Assembly: GCA_900470195.1 (NCBI GenBank)
Contig: UEIJ01000001.1
Span: 124,001 to 188,000 of the forward strand
Source: Hyphomicrobiales bacterium
GTDB taxonomy: Bacteria > Pseudomonadota > Alphaproteobacteria > Rhizobiales > Rhizobiaceae
Length of the DNA stretch: 64,000 bases
Direction: 5' to 3'
The translations under genes were made by a program, and so were the position numbers. A model generated the notes under the pieces. That model did not search any database, had not been told where the DNA came from, and worked only from the letters and a program-made list of their open reading frames with translations. Shown here in pieces: positions 57,159-64,000 of the stretch; the stretch's first letter is position 1; every line of letters starts with the position of its first letter.

Positions 57159-58934
57159 TTACTTCAGAGCCAGCGAGCGGATCGCGTTGATATAGACTTC
57201 GCGTGAGTGTTCGGGCGTCAGATTGTGGTCGGCATCGGGAATGACGGCGACCGACACATTGTCGACCCCTGGAACGCCAGTGCCCGCCTGATCGAAATAG
57301 AAATTGAAATGTTCGCGTCCGGGGTCCTTTTCGGCATAGATGAGCGCCAGCGGAACCTCACGCTGTTTCAGCTCTCCAAAAGCCGAGTAGACCGCCCGGC
57401 CTTCCTCAGTGCGACGGCGCAAAAACTTGCGTGCCAGACCGCGAATACGCCTCGCTACGCCGCGCGTAAGGTTACGCAGGATGGCGCGGATATCCAGTTC
57501 GCCGCGGAACAGGCGCTGGAATGTTTCGGCGCGGAACGCTCGGCTTCCATAATCCTCCAGTGTGCGATTGCCTTCACGAACGGCATCATCGACAGAGCGT
57601 CCCGGCGCCCAGTAGAACGTGACCGGATTGACGAGTACCGCGCCGGAAATGCGTTCGTCCTTGACGGCACTATGGAAGCCGAGAAATGCACCGCTACACC
57701 GCCCCGCGACAACGGGACGGCCCCAGCCAAGGGCGTCAAGATAGTCGAGGGCTTCGGCAACATCGGCCTCCGGCCCATGCGTGTAGAGCACCTGCTCCGG
57801 CATATCGGGGTTGGGCGGACTGTCGCCTGCATTGGCAATATCGAAGCGCAGGGACGCAACGCCCTCTCGCGCGAGCTTGCGCGCCATATCGACGGTCGTG
57901 CGCCCCCATCCGACGCGCCGGTCGTAGGATGACGACAGGAACATGACAGTCCTGCCTCGCCTTTCGTCAGAAGGGGTACAGAGAACGCCTGAAAGACGGT
58001 TTTCGGAGCCGAAAGAAACAGGCGTTTCGATAAAGCCGTCGCCCGTCAAGGTGCCGCCAAGGGCGCCTTCATCCGGCTTGTTCAGTGCAGGCGCGGAACC
58101 TGCAAGACCGGCCACCCAGTCGACCAGCCGTTCCGCCACCTCCAGCGGCAAGCGCGAAATGACGGGGTTGGAAATCAGCTTGTCGTAATCGTCGAAAGAC
58201 TCGATCGTCACATCGCTGCCGAGCTTTTCCAGATGGGTTGCCAGTTCGGCATCGTTAGGGCGATCCGCCCGCGCCAGCAACAGGCACCGTTGCGCAGGTT
58301 TTGCCTCCAGCGCCAGAAGATTGATCTTCTTCACATCGACGGCTACTTCGGGCTGCATCGTCAGGGAGGCGATGGAAACGCTGTTCTTGATCCTTTGCTC
58401 GTCCGTAAGTCCCAAATCGGCATCGACCATGCTCGACCAGACGGCCAGTTCCCGCGTGTAGAACCGCCCGGAGATAACCGGTGCCAGAAGCGCCATGGCC
58501 GCGATGCCGTCGATCTGCGCTGCGGTTTCTGCGGCAACGGCTGCTCCGAGGCTTTGCCCGATGATAACGACACGGCTTGCTCCCGACAGGGCACGCGCTT
58601 TTCGGGCCGCTTCTGCGAGCGTATTGCGCCAGAGTTCCAGACCTTTGGAGAAATCGATGTCGTCGCGCCCGTCGCCAGTACCCGGCCAGTCGAAACGGAA
58701 GGAAGCTACGCCCCCCGCCGAAAGCCTGTCGGCTATGATCCGCCAGAATTTCCGCGTCGTGCAGAGTTCCTCCAGCCCCCAGGGGCTGGCGAACAGGACC
58801 ACCGTATCGAGGGATTGACCGATGGGGGCTTGATAAAGCCCGAGCGTATCGCAGAAGACGACAGGGCTGGCGGCAGACCGCACAACATTTGCCGATTGCG
58901 TGAAGGATGTTCCGTTTTCTGCCTTGTCGCCCAT
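57159..58934 (-). CDS. Tandem alpha/beta hydrolase protein
   Basis: 591 residues holding two alpha/beta-hydrolase halves. Half 1 (about 20-280) has the nucleophile elbow GQSLG with Ser128 and oxyanion-type RFDWPGTGDG. Half 2 (about 295-591) has GRCSG, where the nucleophile position is Cys413, plus RFDIANAGDS, YAEKDPG and DADHNLTP for the acid and His. The gene ends one base from the GH2 stop, tail to tail with the carrier-protein operon. It may hydrolyse the thioester or ester product of that operon (inference). Confidence 0.85.
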   Translation of the reverse strand: MGDKAENGTSFTQSANVVRSAASPVVFCDTLGLYQAPIGQSLDTVVLFASPWGLEELCTTRKFWRIIADRLSAGGVASFRFDWPGTGDGRDDIDFSKGLELWRNTLAEAARKARALSGASRVVIIGQSLGAAVAAETAAQIDGIAAMALLAPVISGRFYTRELAVWSSMVDADLGLTDEQRIKNSVSIASLTMQPEVAVDVKKINLLALEAKPAQRCLLLARADRPNDAELATHLEKLGSDVTIESFDDYDKLISNPVISRLPLEVAERLVDWVAGLAGSAPALNKPDEGALGGTLTGDGFIETPVSFGSENRLSGVLCTPSDERRGRTVMFLSSSYDRRVGWGRTTVDMARKLAREGVASLRFDIANAGDSPPNPDMPEQVLYTHGPEADVAEALDYLDALGWGRPVVAGRCSGAFLGFHSAVKDERISGAVLVNPVTFYWAPGRSVDDAVREGNRTLEDYGSRAFRAETFQRLFRGELDIRAILRNLTRGVARRIRGLARKFLRRRTEEGRAVYSAFGELKQREVPLALIYAEKDPGREHFNFYFDQAGTGVPGVDNVSVAVIPDADHNLTPEHSREVYINAIRSLALK

Positions 58935-59015
58935 GCCCGATGCACCCTGATCACAGAATTACATCCTGCAATAATGGAAATCCCGCAAGGCACCAAGGAT
59001 TTATCGCACTGATTG

Positions 59016-59056
59016 AAAAAACATGACCCCACCGCACATCAGGTGCGGCAGGGTCA
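59016..59056 (-). terminator. Terminator of the rocF-ocd operon
   Basis: On the minus strand TGACCCTGCCGCAC-ctgat-GTGCGGTGGGGTCA (a few mismatches) is followed by TTTTTT. It closes the arginase-ornithine cyclodeaminase operon before the alpha/beta hydrolase gene. Confidence 0.85.
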
Positions 59057-59100
59057 CAACAGTCGGAGCCAAGTGAAAACTGCTCCAAAGAGGGAAAAGA

Positions 59101-60180
59101 TCAGGCGGCAGGCTTGGTCTTTTCACCTTCCAGCAGCTTCTCGTGGCGCAGCAGCATCCCGTAGAGATCGCGCGGCTCGTCGGGGTCTGCAAGCAGGTCC
59201 AGCTTCTCATAGAGGCCGGTATCCTTCAGTTTGTCGCGCACATAGCGCAGCGCCGAAAAATCTTCCGTGGCGAAACCAACGGAGTCGAACAGCGTGATCT
59301 GGCGGACATCCTTGCGACCCGTGATCTTGCCGGTGATGACTTCCCAAAGCTCATTGACCGGATAATCTTCCGGCAATTGCTGGATTTCACCTTCGATGCG
59401 GGTCTGCGGCGGATATTCGACAAAAATGTCGGAACGGCGCAGGATATCGCCGTGCAGTTCCGTCTTGCCGGGGCAGTCGCCGCCAACCGCGTTGATATGC
59501 ACGCCAGCGCCGACCATATTGTCGGTCAGGATCGTCGCATTGGCCTTGTCCGCAGTAACAGTGGTGATGATATCCGCGCCTTCGACGGCCTCTTCAACCG
59601 TCTTGCAGGCAACGATGTCGAAACCGGCGCCCCGCAGGTTGCGCATGCACTTGGCAGTTGCTTCCGGATCGAGATCGTAAAGACGCAGCTTGTCGACACC
59701 CAGGATAGCCTTGAAAGCCAGAGCCTGGAATTCACTCTGCGCACCATTGCCAATGATGGCCATCGTGCGGGAGTTCTCACGCGCCAGGTGCTTTGCAGCA
59801 ACTGCCGAAGTCGCAGCAGTGCGCAGCGCGGTCAGGATGGTCATTTCGGTCAGCAGCATCGGATAGCCGCTGCCCACATCGGCCAGAACACCGAAGGCCG
59901 TGACGGTCTGGAGACCTTCACGCGTGTTTTTCGGATGGCCGTTCACATATTTGAAGCCGTAAAGCGTACCATCGCTCGTCGGCATCAACTCAATCACGCC
60001 TTCCTTCGAGTGCGACGCCACACGTGGCGTCTTGTCGAAGTTTTCCCAGCGACGGAAATCTTCTTCGACATAATCAGCAAGCTCCTTGAGGAAGGTCTCC
60101 ACGCCGACGGACAGCACCAGCTTCATCATATGGTCGACGCTGACGAAGGGAACGATATTGAGGTTGGGTTGGGTCATCAT
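59101..60180 (-). CDS. ocd: Ornithine cyclodeaminase
   Basis: Converts ornithine to proline and ammonia with bound NAD. 359 residues. NAD-binding IIGNGAQSEFQALAFKAILG, substrate-side VSVDHMMKLVLSVGVETFLKELADY and GGDCPGKTELHGDIL with the catalytic Asp. It lies 17 bases after arginase on the same strand, so the two make an arginine to proline route. AGGAG precedes ATG 60180; the second ATG (60177) has the better spacing. Confidence 0.94.
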   Translation of the reverse strand: MMTQPNLNIVPFVSVDHMMKLVLSVGVETFLKELADYVEEDFRRWENFDKTPRVASHSKEGVIELMPTSDGTLYGFKYVNGHPKNTREGLQTVTAFGVLADVGSGYPMLLTEMTILTALRTAATSAVAAKHLARENSRTMAIIGNGAQSEFQALAFKAILGVDKLRLYDLDPEATAKCMRNLRGAGFDIVACKTVEEAVEGADIITTVTADKANATILTDNMVGAGVHINAVGGDCPGKTELHGDILRRSDIFVEYPPQTRIEGEIQQLPEDYPVNELWEVITGKITGRKDVRQITLFDSVGFATEDFSALRYVRDKLKDTGLYEKLDLLADPDEPRDLYGMLLRHEKLLEGEKTKPAA

Positions 60181-60197
60181 TGCTCCTTGAGCATTCT

Positions 60198-61118
60198 TTA
60201 GTAACTGATCGTCGGGCGGTCCATGACACTGCGGCCAAGCAGGCTCGCCATCAGGTCCACCATGACGGTGGCGGTACGTCCGCGTTCATCGAGAAAGGGA
60301 TTGAGTTCGACGAGATCGAGGCTCGTCACCAGCCCGCTGTCGTGCAGCATTTCCATGATGAGATGCGCTTCGCGGAAAGTCGCGCCGCCCGGCACCGTAG
60401 TGCCGACAGCAGGCGCGATGGACGGGTCGAGGAAATCGACATCGAGACTGACATGAAGAAGCCCGTCTTCAGCTTTCACGCGTTCAAGGAAGCGGCGTAG
60501 CAAGGCCGCAACGCCATGCTCGTCGATCAGGCGCATATCATAGACGGCGACTTCGGTTTTCTTGATTGCTTCCCGTTCCGCCGGATCGACGCTGCGGATG
60601 CCGAGCATGCAGACGTTTTTTGGATCGACCGGCGCGGCGAGCTTCGGGAAATAACCTTCAAAGCCCTTCTGGCCGGTGTAATACGCAACAGGCGTGCCGT
60701 GCAGATTGCCGCTGGTTGTCGTTTCCAGCGTATGGAAATCCGTGTGAGCATCGAGCCAGAGCACGAACTGCTTGCGTCCCTTTTCAGCGGCACGGCGCGC
60801 AATTCCCGGAACTGTGCCGGCGGCAAGAAGGTGATCGCCGCCGAGAAAGATCGGGAAACCGTCCGCGCTTTCGCGATAGGCCGCTTCGCTGATCGCCTCG
60901 ATCCAGGCAACGGCATGGGGCAGAGCCTTGATTGCAGGGTTCGGATGCTCCAGCGGGCGCTGGACAGCCGGGGCGAGATTGCCGAGATCGGTAAACTCGT
61001 GGCCAAGTTCCTCGATGGCCGAGGCAATGCCCGCGGCACGGTAGGAATCAGGACCCATATTGCAGCCCACGCGGCCAGTGCCTTCCTGAACGGGCAGTCC
61101 CAGAATCTTGCAATGCAT
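60198..61118 (-). CDS. rocF: Arginase
   Basis: Splits arginine to ornithine and urea in the cytoplasm. 306 residues. Manganese motifs are FLGGDHLLAAG, WLDAHTDFH and SLDVDFLDPSIAPAVG, as in Brucella arginase (the last His of DAHTDFH replaces the Asn of animal enzymes). From memory the Brucella abortus enzyme differs in several N-terminal positions, which supports a related but distinct species. First gene of the catabolic operon, divergent from an Lrp gene. Confidence 0.95.
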   Translation of the reverse strand: MHCKILGLPVQEGTGRVGCNMGPDSYRAAGIASAIEELGHEFTDLGNLAPAVQRPLEHPNPAIKALPHAVAWIEAISEAAYRESADGFPIFLGGDHLLAAGTVPGIARRAAEKGRKQFVLWLDAHTDFHTLETTTSGNLHGTPVAYYTGQKGFEGYFPKLAAPVDPKNVCMLGIRSVDPAEREAIKKTEVAVYDMRLIDEHGVAALLRRFLERVKAEDGLLHVSLDVDFLDPSIAPAVGTTVPGGATFREAHLIMEMLHDSGLVTSLDLVELNPFLDERGRTATVMVDLMASLLGRSVMDRPTISY

Positions 61119-61199
61119 AAATTGGAGTCCTTCTGAATATCCAGATCAAGATTCACCATTTACGCTTGGCGATGTGAAGCAACCGGATTGGCAATTTTA

Positions 61200-61241
61200 T
61201 CGGTTTGGTTTATCAGAATGTCGGTTTGGCTTTTCAAAATG
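61200..61241. promoter_or_regulatory. Two 21-base direct repeats between rocF and an Lrp gene
   Basis: TCGGTTTGGTTTATCAGAAT... at 61200 and TCGGTTTGGCTTTTCAAAAT... at 61221 are 16 of 21 bases identical and exactly two helical turns apart. The second copy ends 9 bases before the lrp start codon. They are placed to bind the Lrp-type regulator or its partner and control both genes. Confidence 0.55.
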
Positions 61242-61249
61242 GAGAAAGC

Positions 61250-61687
61250 ATGGACGATCTGGATGAAAAGCTGATTACGCTTTTGCGCCACAACGGGCGA
61301 CGCAGCATTTCGGATATTGCTATCGATCTCGGTGTTTCGCGGGCAACGGTGCGGGCTCGCATGGAGCGGCTGGAAAATTCCGGTGATATTCTCGGTTATA
61401 CGGTGATCCTGCGCTCGGATGCGGTCGATCTGCCGGTACGCGGCATCATGATGATCGAAATCGAAGGGCATGTCGCCGACCGGGTGGTCAAAGCGCTTGG
61501 CGGCTTTTCAGAGATATCGGCGATCCATACCACCAATGGCCGCTTCGATCTTGTGGTGGAACTTGGCGCTGCGACGCTCACCGATTTCGACGCCGTGCTG
61601 CGCCGCATCAGGCTGGTGCCGGGTATCAAGGCCAGCGAAACCAATCTGCTGCTGGCAACGCCGCGCTCGACACGAGCAAGGCTCTGA
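61250..61687 (+). CDS. Lrp/AsnC family regulator of arginine catabolism
   Basis: 145 residues from ATG 61250 (MDDLDEKLITLLRHNGRRSI), which follows GGAG. HTH in SDIAIDLGVSRATVRARMERLENSGDI, RAM domain with IEGHVADRVVKALGGFSEISAIHTTNGRFDLVVEL. It is divergent from rocF-ocd, as in many arginine-catabolic loci where an Lrp-type activator senses arginine or ornithine (ArgR/OccR-like by role, not by family). Confidence 0.9.
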   Translation: MDDLDEKLITLLRHNGRRSISDIAIDLGVSRATVRARMERLENSGDILGYTVILRSDAVDLPVRGIMMIEIEGHVADRVVKALGGFSEISAIHTTNGRFDLVVELGAATLTDFDAVLRRIRLVPGIKASETNLLLATPRSTRARL

Positions 61688-61692
61688 TAACA

Positions 61693-61717
61693 AAAACCCG
61701 GCATTTAGCCGGGTTTT
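61693..61717. terminator. Bidirectional terminator
   Basis: AAAACCCGGC-ATTTA-GCCGGGTTTT between the convergent lrp and Old Yellow Enzyme genes. Confidence 0.9.
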
Positions 61718-61729
61718 GTCTTCGCATGA

Positions 61730-62845
61730 TCAGGCAAGCACGGGATAATCCGTATACCCCTTGGCCCCACCGCCATACATATGCTGCTGGTCGAGTTCGT
61801 TCAGCGGCGCATTGTCCTTCAAACGACGCACAAGGTCCGGATTGGCAATGAAGGGCTTGCCGAAAGCCACGACGTCCGCGCGGCCGCTTTCGACCTCCTC
61901 TTCGGCAAGCGCACGGTCATAACCGTTGTTGACCATCCACGCAGCCTTGCCGCCCGCATCGCGATAGACCTGCTTGAGACGCGCATAATCGAAAGGCTGC
62001 GGCCCCTGCTGAAAATCGCGCGGACCGCCCGTCGCACCTTCGATGATATGGATATAGGCCAGGCCATAATCCGCCAGTTTCTCGACCACATAATCGAACA
62101 GCGGCTGCGGATCAGGATCGGATGCATCATTGGCTGGCGTCACGGGCGAAAGTCGGATACCGACCTTTCCGGCACCGACCGCCTTCGTCACAGCATCGAC
62201 GACTTCGAACAGGAAGCGAGCGCGATTTTCAATCGAGCCGCCATATTCATCGGTGCGCTGATTGCTGCCCGAACGCAGAAACTGATCGATCAGATAGCCG
62301 TTGGCGGCGTGGATTTCCACGCCATCGAAACCCGCGACCTCGACGGCATCCTTGGCCGCCTTGCCGTAGGTGGCGACGATTTCCGGCAGTTCGCTCTTGT
62401 CCAGTGCCCGCGGCTCGGATGTTGGCACGAATGCGCCCGTGCCGTCGGGCTGAACCAGATAGGTCTTGGACTTTGCCGTGATCGCGGAAGGCGCGACCGG
62501 CTGGCCACCATTCGGCTGCAAGGTGGTATGTGAAATGCGGCCCACATGCCACATCTGAACGACGATTTTGCCCCCTGCGCTGTGCACGGCATCGGTCACG
62601 CGCTTCCAGCCCGCGAGCTGTTCAGCGGAATAGAGACCCGGAACATCGGCGTAGCCCTGTCCCTGATGGCTGATCGGCGTCGCCTCCGTGACGATGAGGC
62701 CTGCACTTGCGCGCTGTTCGTAATAGGTAACGTTCAGATCGTTGGGCACGGCGCGCGGCGAGCGATTGCGCGTCAAAGGCGCCATGACAATGCGGTTTGC
62801 GAGCTTGAGATCGCCTATGGTAACGGGATCGAACAATGAGGCCAT
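61730..62845 (-). CDS. nemA: Old Yellow Enzyme family alkene reductase
   Basis: 371-residue FMN-dependent TIM-barrel reductase that reduces activated C=C bonds, N-ethylmaleimide and nitrate esters with NAD(P)H. The substrate pair His-Asn is in FDGVEIHAANGYLIDQFLR, FMN contacts are in IVMAPLTRNRS and VVQMWHVGRISH, and RSGSNQRTDEYGGSIENR is the class signature. It lies 61 bases after an ArsR regulator on the same strand, which probably represses it. Confidence 0.92.
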   Translation of the reverse strand: MASLFDPVTIGDLKLANRIVMAPLTRNRSPRAVPNDLNVTYYEQRASAGLIVTEATPISHQGQGYADVPGLYSAEQLAGWKRVTDAVHSAGGKIVVQMWHVGRISHTTLQPNGGQPVAPSAITAKSKTYLVQPDGTGAFVPTSEPRALDKSELPEIVATYGKAAKDAVEVAGFDGVEIHAANGYLIDQFLRSGSNQRTDEYGGSIENRARFLFEVVDAVTKAVGAGKVGIRLSPVTPANDASDPDPQPLFDYVVEKLADYGLAYIHIIEGATGGPRDFQQGPQPFDYARLKQVYRDAGGKAAWMVNNGYDRALAEEEVESGRADVVAFGKPFIANPDLVRRLKDNAPLNELDQQHMYGGGAKGYTDYPVLA

Positions 62846-62906
62846 GGATACATTTCCTTCAAATGGGAAAGATTGGGCAAGTGGGAAAGAGCGGTTTCAG
62901 GATGGA

Positions 62907-63215
62907 TTAAAGATCGGAAAGGGCTTTGACGAAGGCGGCTATCGCCTCCTCATCGCGCTTGTAGAAGGTCCACTGCCCGACGCGCTGGGGCGTAATCAGC
63001 CCCGCTTTGGTCAATACGGACAAATGGGCGGAAACGGACGACTGGGAGAGGCCGCACCGTTCGAACTGGCCCGCGCACACGCCCATCTCCAGAGGCATGT
63101 GCTGGCCGGAGAAATGATTCTCCGGCTCCTTGAGCCAGCTCAAAATGTCGAGACGCACAGGATTGGCGAGCGCCTTCAATATCTCGTCCAGGGGTATAGG
63201 CTGAACTTCCGACAT
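62907..63215 (-). CDS. ArsR family regulator upstream of nemA
   Basis: 102 residues from ATG 63215 after GAGGTG. Winged helix with GLSQSSVSAHLSVLTKAGLI. Two cysteines lie in the loop before the recognition helix (VCAGQFERCGLSQ). These could sense electrophiles or metals, fitting control of an alkene reductase. The exact signal is unknown. It probably represses itself and nemA. Confidence 0.88.
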   Translation of the reverse strand: MSEVQPIPLDEILKALANPVRLDILSWLKEPENHFSGQHMPLEMGVCAGQFERCGLSQSSVSAHLSVLTKAGLITPQRVGQWTFYKRDEEAIAAFVKALSDL

Positions 63216-63419
63216 CGCAGTCACCTCGCTGATCTTCCGATGCGTATCGTCATTTCCCGATATAAGTATTGCTAAAATCCGATTTAAAAAGATGCAGGCA
63301 GTTCACATCGCCGTGAACGAGAATACGGACGCCTTTCCTGTGGAACATCCATACTGCCTTGATTGCGCCGAACCGGCATCCGACTATGTTCGCCGTGACG
63401 ATCAAGAAATGGGACCTAC

Positions 63420-64000
63420 ATGGCGGATATTACCAAGCGCATTGCCGGGATCATCGCGGCGGAAATCAACGCAAAGCCGGATCAGGCGCTCGCCGCCATC
63501 GGCCTGCTGGACGAAGGCGCGACGGTGCCTTTCGTTGCACGCTACCGTAAGGAAGTCACCGGCGGCCTTGATGACACGCAGTTGCGCCAGCTTTCAGAAC
63601 GCCTCGCCTACCTGCGCGAACTGGAAGCCCGACGCACGTCGATCCTGGAATCGATAGGCGGTCAGGGAAAGCTGACACCTGAGCTGGAATTGAAGATTGC
63701 GGGCGTCCAGACGAAAGCCGAACTGGAAGATCTTTATCTCCCCTATAAGCCGAAGCGGCGCACCAAGGCGGAAATCGCCCGTGAGCGCGGCCTTGGACCT
63801 TTGGCCGAAGCAATTCTTGCCGACCGCAAGCTTGTGCCTGCCGAAATCGCGGCGCAATACATCACCGCCGATGTTGCCGATGTGAAGACAGCGCTCGATG
63901 GCGCGCGCGACATCATTGCCGAAGGCTTTGCCGAAAACGCCGAACTGATCGGCAATTTGCGCAACTATCTCAAGGAACGTGCAGTTCTCCGCTCCCGCGT
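63420..64000 (+). CDS. tex: Tex family RNA-binding protein (N-terminal part)
   Basis: ATG 63420 begins a frame that stays open to the window edge, 193 codons seen of about 770 expected. The Tex N-terminal domain is clear (ITKRIAGIIAAEINAKPDQ, VPFVARYRKEVTGGLDDTQL, DLYLPYKPKRRTKAEIARERGLGPLA). Tex binds RNA through its C-terminal S1 domain and helps survival under stress. Divergent from the ArsR gene with 204 bases between. Confidence 0.93.
   Translation, partial: MADITKRIAGIIAAEINAKPDQALAAIGLLDEGATVPFVARYRKEVTGGLDDTQLRQLSERLAYLRELEARRTSILESIGGQGKLTPELELKIAGVQTKAELEDLYLPYKPKRRTKAEIARERGLGPLAEAILADRKLVPAEIAAQYITADVADVKTALDGARDIIAEGFAENAELIGNLRNYLKERAVLRSR

Overview
The window looks like chromosomal DNA of an alphaproteobacterium of the Brucella/Ochrobactrum group (Hyphomicrobiales). 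The support is a fused TrpE(G), the CtrA-ChpT-SciP cell-cycle genes, an EipA (DUF1134) gene, an arginase with Brucella-type residues, GC-rich coding DNA and small rhizobial intergenic repeats. Several products differ from the classical Brucella proteins as I remember them, and an OmpW gene and an aminoacyl-carrier-protein operon are present, so an Ochrobactrum-like Brucella is the best guess (inference). No rRNA, prophage, CRISPR array or intact insertion sequence was seen. One elongator tRNA-Met is present.

Layout. 0-2.4 kb: minus-strand trio DUF1285 - NUDIX CoA pyrophosphatase - CCA-adding enzyme (cut by the window edge). 2.5-9.6 kb: MoxR ATPase, DUF58 and two large BatA/DUF4159-type membrane proteins. 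9.6-14 kb: GNAT gene with a stop codon just after its best ribosome binding site, a glutathionyl-hydroquinone-reductase-like GST, ompW behind a perfect FNR/FixK box, a NUDIX gene, and a 264-bp MITE-like element ending 2 bases before a metallophosphoesterase start. 14-20.9 kb: leuA and trpE(G), each behind a leader peptide and hairpins typical of attenuation, a CDF metal exporter and an Lrp regulator. 21-26.9 kb: MarR-MFS pair, EamA exporter, LysR, Rsm22-like methyltransferase and DUF2333. 27.4-30.4 kb: choline importer choXWV. 30.4-37.4 kb: dppABCDF importer, divergent HugZ-like haem protein and a NolR-like repressor. 37.4-39.5 kb: SpoU methyltransferase and mnmA.

39.7-45.4 kb is a cell-cycle block: sciP (CtrA inhibitor) behind two CtrA-like boxes, a coiled-coil membrane protein, eipA, chpT, a single-domain response regulator, ctrA with six GAnTC methylation sites upstream, and fliJ. 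45.5-50.1 kb: DUF1203, an AbrB-type membrane protein, a VOC protein and a WbpE/WbpB-like sugar pair. 50.3 kb: tRNA-Met. 50.7 kb: group III truncated haemoglobin.

51.4-58.9 kb holds the most unusual system: carrier protein, acyl-CoA-dehydrogenase-like flavoenzyme, amino acid:[carrier protein] ligase (a class II synthetase homologue that loads a carrier protein instead of tRNA), DUF1839 protein and GH2 glycosidase in one tightly coupled operon, with a tandem alpha/beta hydrolase ending exactly against it on the other strand. Together they suggest a small pathway that activates an amino acid on a carrier protein, oxidises it and attaches it to, or releases it from, a glycan-like partner. The product is unknown. 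59-61.7 kb: arginase and ornithine cyclodeaminase (arginine to ornithine to proline) with a divergent Lrp regulator. 61.7-64 kb: ArsR-Old Yellow Enzyme pair and the start of tex.
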